Source: Pontibacter burrus (GTDB lineage: Bacteria > Bacteroidota > Bacteroidia > Cytophagales > Hymenobacteraceae). Taken from it: a DNA stretch of 64,000 nt. The translations under genes and the position numbers were made by a program. The stretch covers positions 124,001-188,000 of the forward strand of contig NZ_JAAGWD010000007.1 in assembly GCF_010686685.1 (NCBI RefSeq), written 5' to 3'. Below, one piece after another: positions 7,228 through 16,426 of this stretch; the first letter of the stretch is position 1; every line of letters begins with the position of its first letter. A model generated the notes under the pieces. That model was not told where the DNA came from. It was given only the letters and a program-made list of their open reading frames with translations, and ran no database searches.

Positions 7228-8007
7228 ATGACGAAAGAGTATTTATATGAGTACAACAGCATCCTGATTGTGGTCATTTTGTTTGTATTAATTCTGCTTG
7301 CCCAGGAAGCGGGCTACCGGCTCGGCCGCCATCACCAGCGCAAAACCGATAAAGATGTAAAAGCGCAGACCAATACCATACAGGCCGGCACGCTGGGTTT
7401 GCTGGCGCTTATACTTGGCTTTGCCTTCAGCATGTCGTTGCAAACGTATAACAACCGCAGCGAAGCTGTTATAAATGAAGCCAATGCCATCGCCACAGCC
7501 CTTATGCGTACGCACCTGCTCCCTTCCCCTTACGATTCGCTTACCCGCTCCCAACTGCAGAAATACATCGACCTGCGGCTGGCCATCAGTAACACGAATT
7601 ATGCTATGGTACAGGAACAGGAGGCACTTGCCGACAAAACCGAAGCATTGCAGCGCAGCATCTGGGACCAAGCTGTGCAGGCAGCACGCATAGACCCGAA
7701 CCCGGTAACCACGGGCTATTTTATCACGGCGCTGAACAGTGTTGTAGTTGCCCATAACGAGCGCAACGCCTTGCTGGCGATGCATGTGCCGGAAGTAATT
7801 CTGTACCTGCTGTTCATTGTGTTTATCATGTCGGGAGCCCTGATCGGATATGGAAGCGGACTAGGCCAGCGGCGCATCAATCTGCCATCCGCTTTGCTGA
7901 GTTTTATGATCTGCCTGGTTGTTTTCATCATCATCGACCTGGACCGACCCATGCGTGGCATCGTAAAAGTAGACCAGCACAGCCTGGAGCGTCTTAAAAA
8001 AGATTAA
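7228..8007 (+). CDS. Bestrophin-like (DUF4239) membrane protein
   Basis: I chose the ATG at 7228 (MTKEYLYEYNSILIVVILFV), giving 259 residues. The longer frame from 6943 would run through the upstream pseudogene and lacks homology. The DUF4239/bestrophin-like pattern is a first helix (11-25), a polar stretch with GHHQRK-type charge, and a second helix LGLLALILGFAFSMSLQTYN. The motif EAVINEANAIATALMR follows, and two or three C-terminal helices lie at about 190-245 with DLDRPMRG. Relatives are thought to form membrane channels, but transport has not been shown for this subgroup. Confidence 0.75.
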   Translation: MTKEYLYEYNSILIVVILFVLILLAQEAGYRLGRHHQRKTDKDVKAQTNTIQAGTLGLLALILGFAFSMSLQTYNNRSEAVINEANAIATALMRTHLLPSPYDSLTRSQLQKYIDLRLAISNTNYAMVQEQEALADKTEALQRSIWDQAVQAARIDPNPVTTGYFITALNSVVVAHNERNALLAMHVPEVILYLLFIVFIMSGALIGYGSGLGQRRINLPSALLSFMICLVVFIIIDLDRPMRGIVKVDQHSLERLKKD

Positions 8008-8096
8008 GCGTCTTCATCGAAACCGCTCGACGGGTACCCCTTTATTTCACGCAGTTTCTCATGCTCCTGCTGTAAGAATAACTATTCTGAGAGAGT

Positions 8097-8345
8097 TTAC
8101 TGATCAGGAATATGTAGAAGCCTGGATATATTTCCGTTGATTTCTGTTGACCTGGAAATGAAACTATAGAATCGTTTTAGAGCAAACTTCCTTTCACGGG
8201 TAGCAATTACTCCACTCACCCGATTTTGCATTACATCGACCAATAAAAACTTGGCATAGTTAAACTTTTGAGACCTATATTCATATATAGTACCTATGTA
8301 AAGCTGATCCTGTTCAGGCAACACCAATGCTAATTTACCTCGCAA
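8097..8345 (-). CDS. Doubtful small ORF
   Basis: An 82-codon frame starting with TTG occupies much of the 410-base spacer before the metalloprotease gene. Its product has a mildly protein-like pattern (KLALVLPEQDQLYIGTIYEY) but matches no family I know. The start is non-canonical and no ribosome site is visible. It may be a gene remnant. The rest of the spacer contains one CTATAG motif and nothing else recognisable. Confidence 0.22.
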   Translation of the reverse strand: MRGKLALVLPEQDQLYIGTIYEYRSQKFNYAKFLLVDVMQNRVSGVIATRERKFALKRFYSFISRSTEINGNISRLLHIPDQ

Positions 8346-8417
8346 GTTCCGGCCGGAACCAGTTGAGGTCTAATCTCTGGCAGGACATCCGGACGCGTTT
8401 CACCAAAAGTTTATATT

Positions 8418-9317
8418 ATGAAATACCTAAAACAAATCTTACCAGTCACACTACTGGCAACAGCAGCATTCTCGTGCCAGGATCAGCTAGAAGACACACA
8501 AATGGATGCACAGCCTTTGGCAGCGTCCACCGAAAACCTGATGCAGGCAGAACTACGGCATGGTAACTATGCCGTACTGAAAGCGGAGTATATTACTGCC
8601 GGCGAAGACAACACACTGGGCAACGTGGTATACTTCAATAATCGCGGAAACAAGCAACTGGATGCACATTTTCTGCAGGAATACAGCGAGGACGGGACAA
8701 CAGCCATAACGTATTATGTAGATAATAACCGGCCATCGCTGGATGTTTCTGCTGCCATTTCGGAAGCAGCTATCGACAGAGCCATGAGCACCTGGGATGC
8801 ATCTACCTGCTCTTCGCTGGATATAACCAAAATAGCTTCGGATGGCAGAGCAACTGGTTTTGTTGCGGCTTTGCTTGGCTTAAGAGGTAGCTATAACTAC
8901 GTAGCCGATATAGTGCATGCCGGCTGGTTACCTGCCGCCTTCTTTAACGCAATTGCACCAAACGGAGCACAATCTATACTCGGTGTAACCTTTACTATTA
9001 TTTACCTGGATGAAAACGGAAACGAATCCGATATTGACGGTAACGGTAAAGCAGACGTGGCGTTCAGAGAGATTTATTACAACGATAGATTTTTATGGAA
9101 CGACGGAAGCACTTATGATATAGAGACAATTGCCCTGCACGAAGCAGGCCACGGATTGAGCCAGGGGCATTTCGGCAAAGCTTTCGCAACGGTGAGCAAC
9201 AACAAACTGCATTTCTCTCCACGCTCTGTCATGAATGCGGCCTATTCGGGTGTGCAGACAACAATTACGGCAACCGATAATGGCGGCCACTGCAGCATCT
9301 GGGCCAGCTGGAAATAG
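8418..9317 (+). CDS. Matrixin-type metalloprotease lipoprotein
   Basis: The 299-residue product has a lipoprotein signal peptide (AFSC, Cys20) and the zinc-protease motif HEAGHGLSQGH (His241, Glu242, His245, His251) of metzincins. The nearby SVMNAAYSG supplies the Met-turn. DENGNESDIDGNGKAD before the motif is a likely calcium site. Matrixin-like enzymes of Bacteroidota are surface or secreted endopeptidases; the Cys here predicts a lipid anchor. A strong terminator follows 21 bases downstream and no operon partner is present. Confidence 0.8.
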   Translation: MKYLKQILPVTLLATAAFSCQDQLEDTQMDAQPLAASTENLMQAELRHGNYAVLKAEYITAGEDNTLGNVVYFNNRGNKQLDAHFLQEYSEDGTTAITYYVDNNRPSLDVSAAISEAAIDRAMSTWDASTCSSLDITKIASDGRATGFVAALLGLRGSYNYVADIVHAGWLPAAFFNAIAPNGAQSILGVTFTIIYLDENGNESDIDGNGKADVAFREIYYNDRFLWNDGSTYDIETIALHEAGHGLSQGHFGKAFATVSNNKLHFSPRSVMNAAYSGVQTTITATDNGGHCSIWASWK

Positions 9318-9338
9318 AGAAGATAATCTAAACCACTA

Positions 9339-9379
9339 AAAAGGTAGTGCCTCCTTGCTTAACGGAGGCACTACCTTTT
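9339..9379 (+). terminator. Intrinsic terminator after metalloprotease
   Basis: Long stem of about 17 bases (aaaaggtagtgcctcc paired with ggaggcactacctttt) around a short loop, followed by a T-rich tract. Confidence 0.9.
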
Positions 9380-9433
9380 CTGTTCTATACACTGTTCACT
9401 TTCTGGTTCAGGCGCCAAGTCAGGTATCAGAAA

Positions 9434-10057
9434 TTACTGTGCTTTGGAAGGCATAAGGCTGACCAGGTCTTGTATGGCTACCTCCAGGTTGCCTTGTGCC
9501 AGTAAGCGCAGAGAAAGTCCGTCTGGTTTTGGAGTGATGTCCTGCACTGTAACTGTTTCTACAGTTCCTTTCAGTTTCAATCCTTTCAGCTCTAAACCCT
9601 GACCCAGCTGGCTGTTTACTTTTTCCATTTCTGCCGCAATTATTGCGCTCAGGTCTATTCTGGCCTTTTCGATGATCTGGTTATAGGCAACTTTATTCAC
9701 TAGTACCTGCAGTGCCGTGTTGTAAAAACCACTTGATGTAGCAGACTCCATGGAGAAATGCTGCACATAAAGCTGCTGGGTAGCATTGTCGTAAGCCAGC
9801 GCCACCGAGGCGTAAAGATCCACCTGATCCCGTTTGAGCACCGTGCGCAGTATGCTCAGTTGCACCCGTAACAGGAGGTTATAGCTGCCGGCACTGCTCC
9901 CCGCTATCCCCACGTCCAGCACCTGCGCGTAAGGGTTTGCTGCAACGCCTTCTTCAGGCTTGGGAATGTACATCCCGATAAGCTGCTGTTTCAGCACATG
10001 CTCCAGGGCGGAATAAGAAACCGTGATGGGTATATTCAGTTGTAAAGTATTTTCCAT
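9434..10057 (-). CDS. DUF4403-like lipid-binding-type protein
   Basis: The 207-residue product resembles one half of DUF4403 proteins, which are usually about 450 residues long. Features are LNIPITVSYSALEHVLKQQL at the N terminus and, at the C terminus, LKGLKLKGTVETVTVQDITP followed by LSLRLLAQGNLEV. No signal peptide is visible, so it may be cytoplasmic or exported by another route. It is probably a stand-alone single-repeat version with no broken remainder nearby. Role unknown. Confidence 0.55.
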   Translation of the reverse strand: MENTLQLNIPITVSYSALEHVLKQQLIGMYIPKPEEGVAANPYAQVLDVGIAGSSAGSYNLLLRVQLSILRTVLKRDQVDLYASVALAYDNATQQLYVQHFSMESATSSGFYNTALQVLVNKVAYNQIIEKARIDLSAIIAAEMEKVNSQLGQGLELKGLKLKGTVETVTVQDITPKPDGLSLRLLAQGNLEVAIQDLVSLMPSKAQ

Positions 10058-10266
10058 AGAATTTGTTTAGAGGAGACCGGAAAGTATCAACGGTCGGTAT
10101 AATACGGTATCGAAGAGAGGTGCCCGTTTAAAGAATTTGAGCGAAGCCTGTTCTCCAGGTTTAAAGATGCTATAAAGGTAAGCACAGATGAATGGCAGGG
10201 CAAATCAAAACAGCAAGAAATGCTTTCCTTACATTTTCCGGATCGTAAGCTCATACTCCAGTTCGG

Positions 10267-10689
10267 GTCTATAGTTTATAATTCTCCGGCTTTACGCAGG
10301 CATCCCGTATGCTGGTTATATTTATTGTAAGTAGCACTGTTCTTTTGCTGTATTGCGTATCCTTATGAATCAGGTCTTCAGCTCCTCTTCCCTGCCCAAC
10401 TATAGTTCACAACATCTAAAATTGCGAATACACCTATAGTGCATAGCCGTATAATGCTTATCTTTACTTAAAGTCAGCAAAACCTGATCATGAATTACAC
10501 TACTTCTTTACTGCAACTATACCTGTAAGCCTCCGGGGCTGCGGAAATCCTGTATGGCACAAACTATAGTTTCTGCCTTTCATTTTCTGCGCTCTATTCT
10601 GCAGTCCCCTTCCTGTTGCAAACTATAGTTTAAGTCCTTAAGCCGCTGTGTCCTGTATTTAACTTTCAGGCAGGCGCAACTATAGTTTC
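10267..10689. repeat. Cluster of AACTATAGTT-type palindromes in a geneless spacer
   Basis: The 691-base spacer 10058-10748 has no gene I can support but holds at least six CTATAG cores: near 10269, 10399, 10432, 10563, 10622 and 10680. Most are extended to AACTATAGTT. They are spaced irregularly, 30-130 bases apart, so they do not form a tandem array. Confidence 0.7.
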
Positions 10690-10748
10690 ATTGCCTTAAC
10701 AAGCAAGAGAAACGGAGGACGATTTTCTGAACACTAAAGAATGTAATC

Positions 10749-11675
10749 ATGAAAGAAGATATAAATCCAAAAGCACCGGCCACACCGGAAGCAATTTGTG
10801 CGATGGCCGCCACGCATCAACTATACCTGCAACCCGACTCCTTTGAGTACAACGAAACCGGCCTTGATTTCCAGGTGATCCATGCAAAAGACACCAACAA
10901 CCAGGACTGGATACTGCGCGTGCCAAGACGAGCCGATGTGTTGCCTCGCGCCCGAAACGAACAAAAAGTACTGACTTTGCTGAAGGATATGCAGGCCTTT
11001 TCGGTACCCGACTGGCAGCTATTTGAACCGGAACTGATCACTTATCCGCGACTTGAAGGCACTCCGGTAGCTAACATCGATATGGAACAGAAATGCTATA
11101 TCTGGAACCTGGACCACGAGAACCTGCCCGAAACATTCATCGCATCACTTGGCAAAGCCATCGCTGCCTTACACGCTACTAATACAGCAATTGCACAGCA
11201 GTGCGGGCTAAAAATCAGCGAACCAAAGCTGGTACGGGAGAACCTGAAGCTGCAGATGCAGCGCATTAAGCGGGAAATAGGCGTAGCCGAAGAACTGTGG
11301 CAACAATGGCAAGCCTGGCTACATGACGACAGCTACTGGCCAGCCCACTCCTGCCTTGTGCACGGCGATCTGCAGGCTGCCCATATTCTTACCGACAATA
11401 CAGGTACAGTTAACGGCCTGCTCGACTGGACTGAAGCCGAAGTAAGCGACCCGGCCATTGATTTTGTGGCCCTGCTGGCAGCATTCGGGGAGCAAACTAC
11501 AAAAACAGTATTGGAAGCCTATGAGCAGGCTGGCGGTAAAGTGTGGCCTCGTATGCTGGAACACATACAGCAGCGTCATGCATCCTACGGGGTAAACATT
11601 GGCTTGTTTGTCCTGGAATCAGGTACCGATGTGTATCTGCCTATGGCAAAAGAAGCTCTTGGTATCAGCAGCTAA
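10749..11675 (+). CDS. Macrolide 2'-phosphotransferase (Mph family)
   Basis: The 308-residue protein matches the length and motifs of Mph kinases. It has GLDFQVIHA with WILRVPRR in the N-lobe (nucleotide-binding Lys/Arg strand), the catalytic loop CLVHGDLQAAH (His205, Asp207, His212) and the metal-binding DWTEAEVSDPAIDF (Asp226). Such enzymes transfer phosphate from GTP to the 2'-OH of the desosamine sugar of macrolides and inactivate them. It is chromosomal and alone, with no mobile genes nearby, so it is probably an intrinsic enzyme. Drug range cannot be read from the sequence. Confidence 0.85.
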   Translation: MKEDINPKAPATPEAICAMAATHQLYLQPDSFEYNETGLDFQVIHAKDTNNQDWILRVPRRADVLPRARNEQKVLTLLKDMQAFSVPDWQLFEPELITYPRLEGTPVANIDMEQKCYIWNLDHENLPETFIASLGKAIAALHATNTAIAQQCGLKISEPKLVRENLKLQMQRIKREIGVAEELWQQWQAWLHDDSYWPAHSCLVHGDLQAAHILTDNTGTVNGLLDWTEAEVSDPAIDFVALLAAFGEQTTKTVLEAYEQAGGKVWPRMLEHIQQRHASYGVNIGLFVLESGTDVYLPMAKEALGISS

Positions 11676-11692
11676 ACTTTGCTGAACTATAA

Positions 11693-11729
11693 TGACAAAG
11701 GCGTAGGGAGTAAACCTGCGCCTTTGTAT
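11693..11729 (+). terminator. Intrinsic terminator after mph-like gene
   Basis: The arms acaaaggcg and cgcctttgt flank a loop and are followed by a short T/A tract, 18 bases after the stop codon. Confidence 0.75.
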
Positions 11730-11784
11730 TAAAGCATCTACAACTATAGTGCTCTTTTTGCCGATATAGGTAAACTATAGTTTC

Positions 11785-12837
11785 TTACTTAACAGCTTTA
11801 TATTCCAGGAAGTAGTTATAGTTTACCTTTGTGCCTTTCTTGCGGGCCATGATCGCTACATCGCCGTCTACTGGGCGCAGCTGTAGCATATGCACATTTC
11901 CTTTCGGCTCGAAGTGATGCCAGTTCTTACCGTTTTTCAGGATCAGCTCTACATCATCGGCAGCTTTAATGGCAAATGTATAGTTGCGGCCCGGTGTTAG
12001 TCTGCCTTCCAGGGGCACATCAGCCAGTTGTACATCCAGGTCCGATTTCCAGGTTTTGGGCAGCGATTTTAACTTGCCTTTCAACAGATTATACAGCACA
12101 TCGGCACCGTTTGCGCCCAACCTGAATATCGAAGCTTCTACAAAAGCCAATTGCTCATACTGGGCCAGCGTAATTGGTTTCGGAATAAACTGATACTCCG
12201 GCTTTACAGGAAGGTGGCTGAACAAAAAAGCGTGTGGCTCTACATCAAACCAGTAAGGATCGTAGCGGTAAATGGTTTTCAGCTTGCCGTTTGCTGTGGT
12301 TGCGCTCCCTGCGGCCCAGGTCGGGTCTAACAGCATCCAGCGGTCGTTCAGGCGCACGGCGTTCCAGGCGTGGTTTGTTCTCGGAAAGCGTTTGCCTGGC
12401 GCATATCCGTACCCTTTGGCATAGCCGCTCACTTTTACTACGTCCAGTCCCATTTCCTCGCCTAATGCCTGAAAGAGCCGGGCGTACCCATCACAAACAG
12501 CACGTCTGTACTTCAGCACAGCTTCAGGCGATGCATCCATTACCTTTCCGGTATTAAAGCCATTATCGTCGTAGCGGATATTTTTTGCGATCCAGGCAAA
12601 GATCACGCGTGCTTTCTCATAATCGGTTGCAGCGGCCTTGCTCAGGTAGGCTGCCAATTGCGGTACACTGGTTGTATACCGCGGGTCAGTTTTATGCGCA
12701 AACTGGTCCAGTTGTTGCATCCGGCTATTATCGGGGAGGCTATTACCAGCCATAGCCGGCTGTATCGCAACTATAGAACAGGCAATTATAAAGATGCTGA
12801 ACTGCCGCCTGGCAAGGTGAAGAAGGGCTTGAAACAT
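11785..12837 (-). CDS. Transglutaminase-like exported protein
   Basis: The 350-residue protein has a signal peptide (FSIFIIACSIVAIQPAMAG) and a transglutaminase-like domain with the Cys-His-Asp triad: RRAVCDGYARLF (Cys115), RTNHAWNAV (His156) and RWMLLDPTWAAG (Asp171). This arrangement resembles the kyphoscoliosis-peptidase (KY) subgroup. A C-terminal beta region (about 255-350) shows no known domain. It is a probable periplasmic protease or amide-bond enzyme whose substrate is unknown. Confidence 0.8.
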   Translation of the reverse strand: MFQALLHLARRQFSIFIIACSIVAIQPAMAGNSLPDNSRMQQLDQFAHKTDPRYTTSVPQLAAYLSKAAATDYEKARVIFAWIAKNIRYDDNGFNTGKVMDASPEAVLKYRRAVCDGYARLFQALGEEMGLDVVKVSGYAKGYGYAPGKRFPRTNHAWNAVRLNDRWMLLDPTWAAGSATTANGKLKTIYRYDPYWFDVEPHAFLFSHLPVKPEYQFIPKPITLAQYEQLAFVEASIFRLGANGADVLYNLLKGKLKSLPKTWKSDLDVQLADVPLEGRLTPGRNYTFAIKAADDVELILKNGKNWHHFEPKGNVHMLQLRPVDGDVAIMARKKGTKVNYNYFLEYKAVK

Positions 12838-13089
12838 GTACTTACGAAAGCATTTATCCGGTAAAAGAAAATCATACGCTATCTGGTTCCTTTACAACGT
12901 TTGAAAACCACCCGGCAGTATAGGAGTATACAAAAGGATGTTTCTGAAAATACCGGAAAAATTAAAATGCATAATTTACAGCAGCTCTGTATAACTAAAG
13001 TAAGGGATAAAAGCACGATTCGGGGTTTATGGTGAATGCAGGAAACTATAGGCATTTGCCTGAGGTTACACAAAAAACTATAGTAGCAT

Positions 13090-14742
13090 ATGAAACAATA
13101 CAGCAGGTGGTATCACCCATACGATATTGACGAAAAATACAATAAACGTGTCGCTTACTTCAGTATGGAGTATGGCATAGACCAGCCTCTGAAAATATAT
13201 TCTGGCGGGCTCGGTTTTCTGGCTGGCTCGCATATGCGCAGTGCACACGACCTGCGGCAGAACATGATTGGTATCGGAATGCTGTGGAAATACGGCTATT
13301 ACGACCAGGTACGTAACGACGACCAGACCATGCGTTCGCAGTTCAGTGAGAAACACTATACTTTTCTGGAAGAAACAGACATTACCGTAACAGTTTCAGT
13401 AAACAACCACCCGGTAAAAGTAAAAGCCCTGGTACTGAAGCCCGAAGTTTTTGGCACGGTGCCCATGTATTTCCTGACCACAGATATCCCGGAAAATGAT
13501 TACCTGGCACGCACCATTACCCACCGTTTGTACGACCCTGAAGAAAGTACCCGTATTGCGCAAAGTATTGTGCTGGGCATTGGTGGCGGCAAAGTAGTAG
13601 AGGCCCTGGGCGGTGCCGACCTTTACCATTTGAATGAAGGACATGCCCTGCCACTTGCTTTCTGGCTGCTGGAAAAATACCGTAGCGTAGAACAAGTGCG
13701 TGAGCACATGGTATTCACGACACACACACCCGAAAAAGCAGGAAACGAAGAGCACGACATCCATTTTCTGGATCGGATGAGCTTTTTCAATGGCACACCT
13801 CTGGAAGAAGTACGTCGTTTAACCCGTATAGAAGGCCACCTGTTTAACCATACGCTTGCTGCCCTGCGCCTATCAAAGGTATCGAACGGAGTATCGAAGC
13901 TGCATGGCGAAGTAGCCAAGCAAATGTGGCACGAAAACGAAGGCATCTGCGAGATCATTTCCATTACCAACGCACAGCACGCCCATTACTGGACCGACGA
14001 TGACCTGTGGGATGCCCTGCAGTCGGGCAACGATCAGGCTCTGCTGCAGCGCAAAAAACAGATGAAGCACTTGTTGTTCCGGATCGTAGCCGACCAGACC
14101 GGAAAACTGTTTAATCCGGAGGTACTGACTATAGTTTGGGCCCGCCGCTTTGCCGCCTATAAGCGCGCAGACCTGTTGTCGCATGACCTGGAACGTTTCC
14201 TGGAGATTGTAAATAATTCTGAACACCCGGTGCAGGTAATTTGGGCAGGTAAACCTTACCCGTTCGATGAAGGCGCCGTGAGTACATTCAACAAACTGGT
14301 TAAGCTATCTATCAAGCAGCCAAACGTGGCAGTTCTTACAGGTTACGAAATGGAGCTATCGCGCAAGCTGAAACAGGGCTCTGATGTGTGGCTGAACACA
14401 CCGCGTCGTCCGCGTGAAGCCTCTGGTACAAGTGGTATGACGGCTGCCATGAACGGTTCTGTTAACTTTTCGGTGCAGGATGGCTGGCTACCGGAGTTCT
14501 CCCGCCACGGCGAAAACAGCTTTATTCTACCAATTGTAGACACAACACTTCCGACTCATCACCAGGATACAGAAGATCACAAAAACCTCCTTCACATACT
14601 GGAGAACGATATTATTCCAACCTACTACTATAATCACGACCGCTGGGTAAGAATCATGAAGCAGGGTATGTACGATGTACTTCCTTTCTTCGGGTCTGAC
14701 CGCATGGCGCACGAGTATTACGAGAAGCTGTATAATTACTAA
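13090..14742 (+). CDS. Alpha-glucan phosphorylase-like protein (GT35), PLP lysine replaced
   Basis: The 550-residue protein matches the short alpha-glucan phosphorylase subfamily: VAYFSMEYGI, YSGGLGFLAGSHMRSAHD, DLYHLNEGHA, VFTTHTP, VWARRFAAYKRADL and WLNTPRRPREASGTSGM. In glycogen phosphorylases the lysine that binds pyridoxal phosphate follows this last block (GTxxMK). Here the aligned residue is Thr451 (codon 14440-14442), and the following AAMNGSVNFSVQDGWLPEF is otherwise conserved. It may therefore act without PLP, for example as a glycosyltransferase, or have another role in glycogen metabolism. I believe related Bacteroidota proteins share the Thr, but could not check. Confidence 0.75.
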   Translation: MKQYSRWYHPYDIDEKYNKRVAYFSMEYGIDQPLKIYSGGLGFLAGSHMRSAHDLRQNMIGIGMLWKYGYYDQVRNDDQTMRSQFSEKHYTFLEETDITVTVSVNNHPVKVKALVLKPEVFGTVPMYFLTTDIPENDYLARTITHRLYDPEESTRIAQSIVLGIGGGKVVEALGGADLYHLNEGHALPLAFWLLEKYRSVEQVREHMVFTTHTPEKAGNEEHDIHFLDRMSFFNGTPLEEVRRLTRIEGHLFNHTLAALRLSKVSNGVSKLHGEVAKQMWHENEGICEIISITNAQHAHYWTDDDLWDALQSGNDQALLQRKKQMKHLLFRIVADQTGKLFNPEVLTIVWARRFAAYKRADLLSHDLERFLEIVNNSEHPVQVIWAGKPYPFDEGAVSTFNKLVKLSIKQPNVAVLTGYEMELSRKLKQGSDVWLNTPRRPREASGTSGMTAAMNGSVNFSVQDGWLPEFSRHGENSFILPIVDTTLPTHHQDTEDHKNLLHILENDIIPTYYYNHDRWVRIMKQGMYDVLPFFGSDRMAHEYYEKLYNY

Positions 14743-14763
14743 TAGCATATAGATAGTGTATCC

Positions 14764-14799
14764 AAAAGCCCGTTCACAAAAGAGCGGGCTTTTTGTTTT
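14764..14799 (+). terminator. Intrinsic terminator
   Basis: The arms aaaagcccg and cgggctttt are followed by tgttttt, 21 bases after the phosphorylase-like gene. Confidence 0.9.
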
Positions 14800-14841
14800 T
14801 GGACCAGTGATTGATTATCTGATCCGAGATTAAAGGGTTTA

Positions 14842-15062
14842 CCTCACCCCAGCCCTCTCCTTTTATCGAGGGCCCCTACCTCCAAAACAGGAGAGGGAGT
14901 TTTTAACCGTTTCTAGTTAGGGCTATAGTTCTATAGTTACTTTTATCAAACCACCCCTGCCCCTCCTTATCTAAGGAGGGGAACCCTGACATTGCTATTG
15001 CTTAACTATAGTTCTATAGTTGGCGTGAGTCATCCCCCTACCCCCTTCAAAGGGGGACTTCA
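14842..15062 (+). repeat. R2/R2' repeats of cassette B
   Basis: The units are a diverged GC-rich palindrome at 14842-14900, an R2 unit (aaccacccctgcccctcctt) at 14950-14987 and an R2' unit (ccccctacccccttcaaagg then ggga) at 15030-15062. Double CTATAG motifs (ctatagttctatagtt) lie between and after them. Confidence 0.7.
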
Positions 15063-15105
15063 ACTACTGCTACAGTTCGAACTATAGTTCTATAGTTACA
15101 GACTA

Positions 15106-15400
15106 CGAGCAGGCAGGCGCAGCCTGTCCCACGGAACTACTACCGCGGAAAGGCTACGAGCTATAGTTGATCAATTAAACTATAGCTGTAGCTATCGAAG
15201 TGATCACAGTCTTTGGGTTGAGCGCCTTGTAGATTTCTGGTGCCGCCAGGCATTGCGAGGTACGAGGATAGCAAGAAGGCAGCAGCGCGATGCCCGAAGA
15301 CGGGGCCTCGCGGCCGTGAGCGCACCAAAGCAACTATGGCAAAGATAGGCAGGTAGAGCTCCCAGGATCAGAAGTAACTATAGCACGAACTGCTTGTGTC
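15106..15400 (+). repeat. R1 element, copy B (chimeric)
   Basis: Full-length copy. Its left half (cttgtagatttctggtgccg) matches copies A and D, whereas its central variant (agcaagaaggcagcagcg) matches copy C. It lies between the convergent phosphorylase-like and mug genes. The 851-base spacer contains no gene I can support: an ORF at 15396-15701 overlaps repeats and the antisense of mug. Confidence 0.8.
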
Positions 15401-15429
15401 AATTCAGCTACTAGAATTGGCTATAAGAC

Positions 15430-15500
15430 AAATAAGATCCTTCACAGCTACGCTGGCTCTTTTCGACTCTCGTCTCAAGAATGCTCAGGATGACAAAGAA
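15430..15500 (+). repeat. R4 companion repeat of cassette B
   Basis: A diverged unit containing tacgctggctcttttcgact and caagaatgctcaggatgaca. It is the same kind of unit that follows R1 copy C at 31085-31137. Confidence 0.55.
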
Positions 15501-15593
15501 GCAACTATAGGACAAAAAGATTCGACTCTGCTCAGAATAACAAACGATATTCCTTATGAACCCTTTTATCTCATACTACAATCATCAAACCCA

Positions 15594-16157
15594 CTACCCT
15601 TCTATAATTCCAGTAGAAATGAGTTCTTCGCGAAAGTCTCTAAAAACTTCTGCCAGTTTTACGGGGGGAAAATGCGCATTAAGGCCGCTGGGATTGGGTA
15701 GCACCCAAACTATAGTATCGGCCAACAGTTCAGGTTGCCTGCCTAATGTAGTTTTGGGTTGGCTGAAAGCAGTACGGTAAGCAGATATACCCAGCACAGC
15801 CAGTACCTTTGGCCTAAAAACCTGCAGCTTACGTAGGAGTCGTTTCCCACCTTCATGCAGTTCTTCTTTTTCAAGCTCATCTGCAGTGGCAGTAGCTCTG
15901 TCGACCAGGTTTGTGATGCCGTAACCAAGAGAGATCAGTTCCAGTTCCTGATCGGGAGAGAACAAAACAGGTGTGAAACCGGAACGATGGAGCGTAGGCC
16001 AGAACCTGTTGCCCGGTCGTGCAAAATGGTGCCCGGTTGCTGCAGAATACAAGCCGGTATTTATCCCGCAGAAAAGCACATCCAGTTCTGGCGAGATCAC
16101 ATCGCTGATGGTTGTATTGCGGGCTGCGGCCAGGTCGGCTTTTGTGGGTTTTATCAT
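15594..16157 (-). CDS. mug: G/U mismatch-specific DNA glycosylase (Mug/TDG)
   Basis: The 187-residue product carries both Mug motifs: VLFCGINTGLYSAATGHHFA (residues 28-47, catalytic Asn33; the usual GINPG has Thr for Pro) and LPNPSGLN near residue 155. Mug removes uracil or thymine from G:U and G:T mismatches and some etheno adducts during base-excision repair. It is monocistronic. The Pro-to-Thr change in motif 1 is conservative in position and unlikely to remove activity, but that is inference. Confidence 0.85.
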   Translation of the reverse strand: MIKPTKADLAAARNTTISDVISPELDVLFCGINTGLYSAATGHHFARPGNRFWPTLHRSGFTPVLFSPDQELELISLGYGITNLVDRATATADELEKEELHEGGKRLLRKLQVFRPKVLAVLGISAYRTAFSQPKTTLGRQPELLADTIVWVLPNPSGLNAHFPPVKLAEVFRDFREELISTGIIEG

Positions 16158-16426
16158 ACTGAATATGCAGGTTAAATGTAATCAACACACGCTGAAAGTG
16201 AGTTACGCAACTTAAACCAAATGTATATCTACAGCAAGTACAGGTTCACAGGTTTAACACGGGGCGTAACTATAGTGCTTAAGATTAACCTTCTCCTACA
16301 GAAGCCGTACTTAGTGAAATTCAAATATAGCTGGAAGCTATAGTTTACATACTGCTGTTTGCATGCAAAAATGCGGAAAGCTATGGGTAAAACCGGCAAA
16401 AACGTAGTTACATAACCAAGAAGACT

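Noticed and set aside
14842..15500. Cassette B as a simple transcription terminator region
   Set aside because: A good terminator already lies at 14764-14799, and the same cassette is found in divergent and co-directional contexts.
15396..15701. 101-codon ORF after R1 copy B
   Set aside because: It runs through repeat sequence and then antisense to the mug gene, and has no protein-like pattern.
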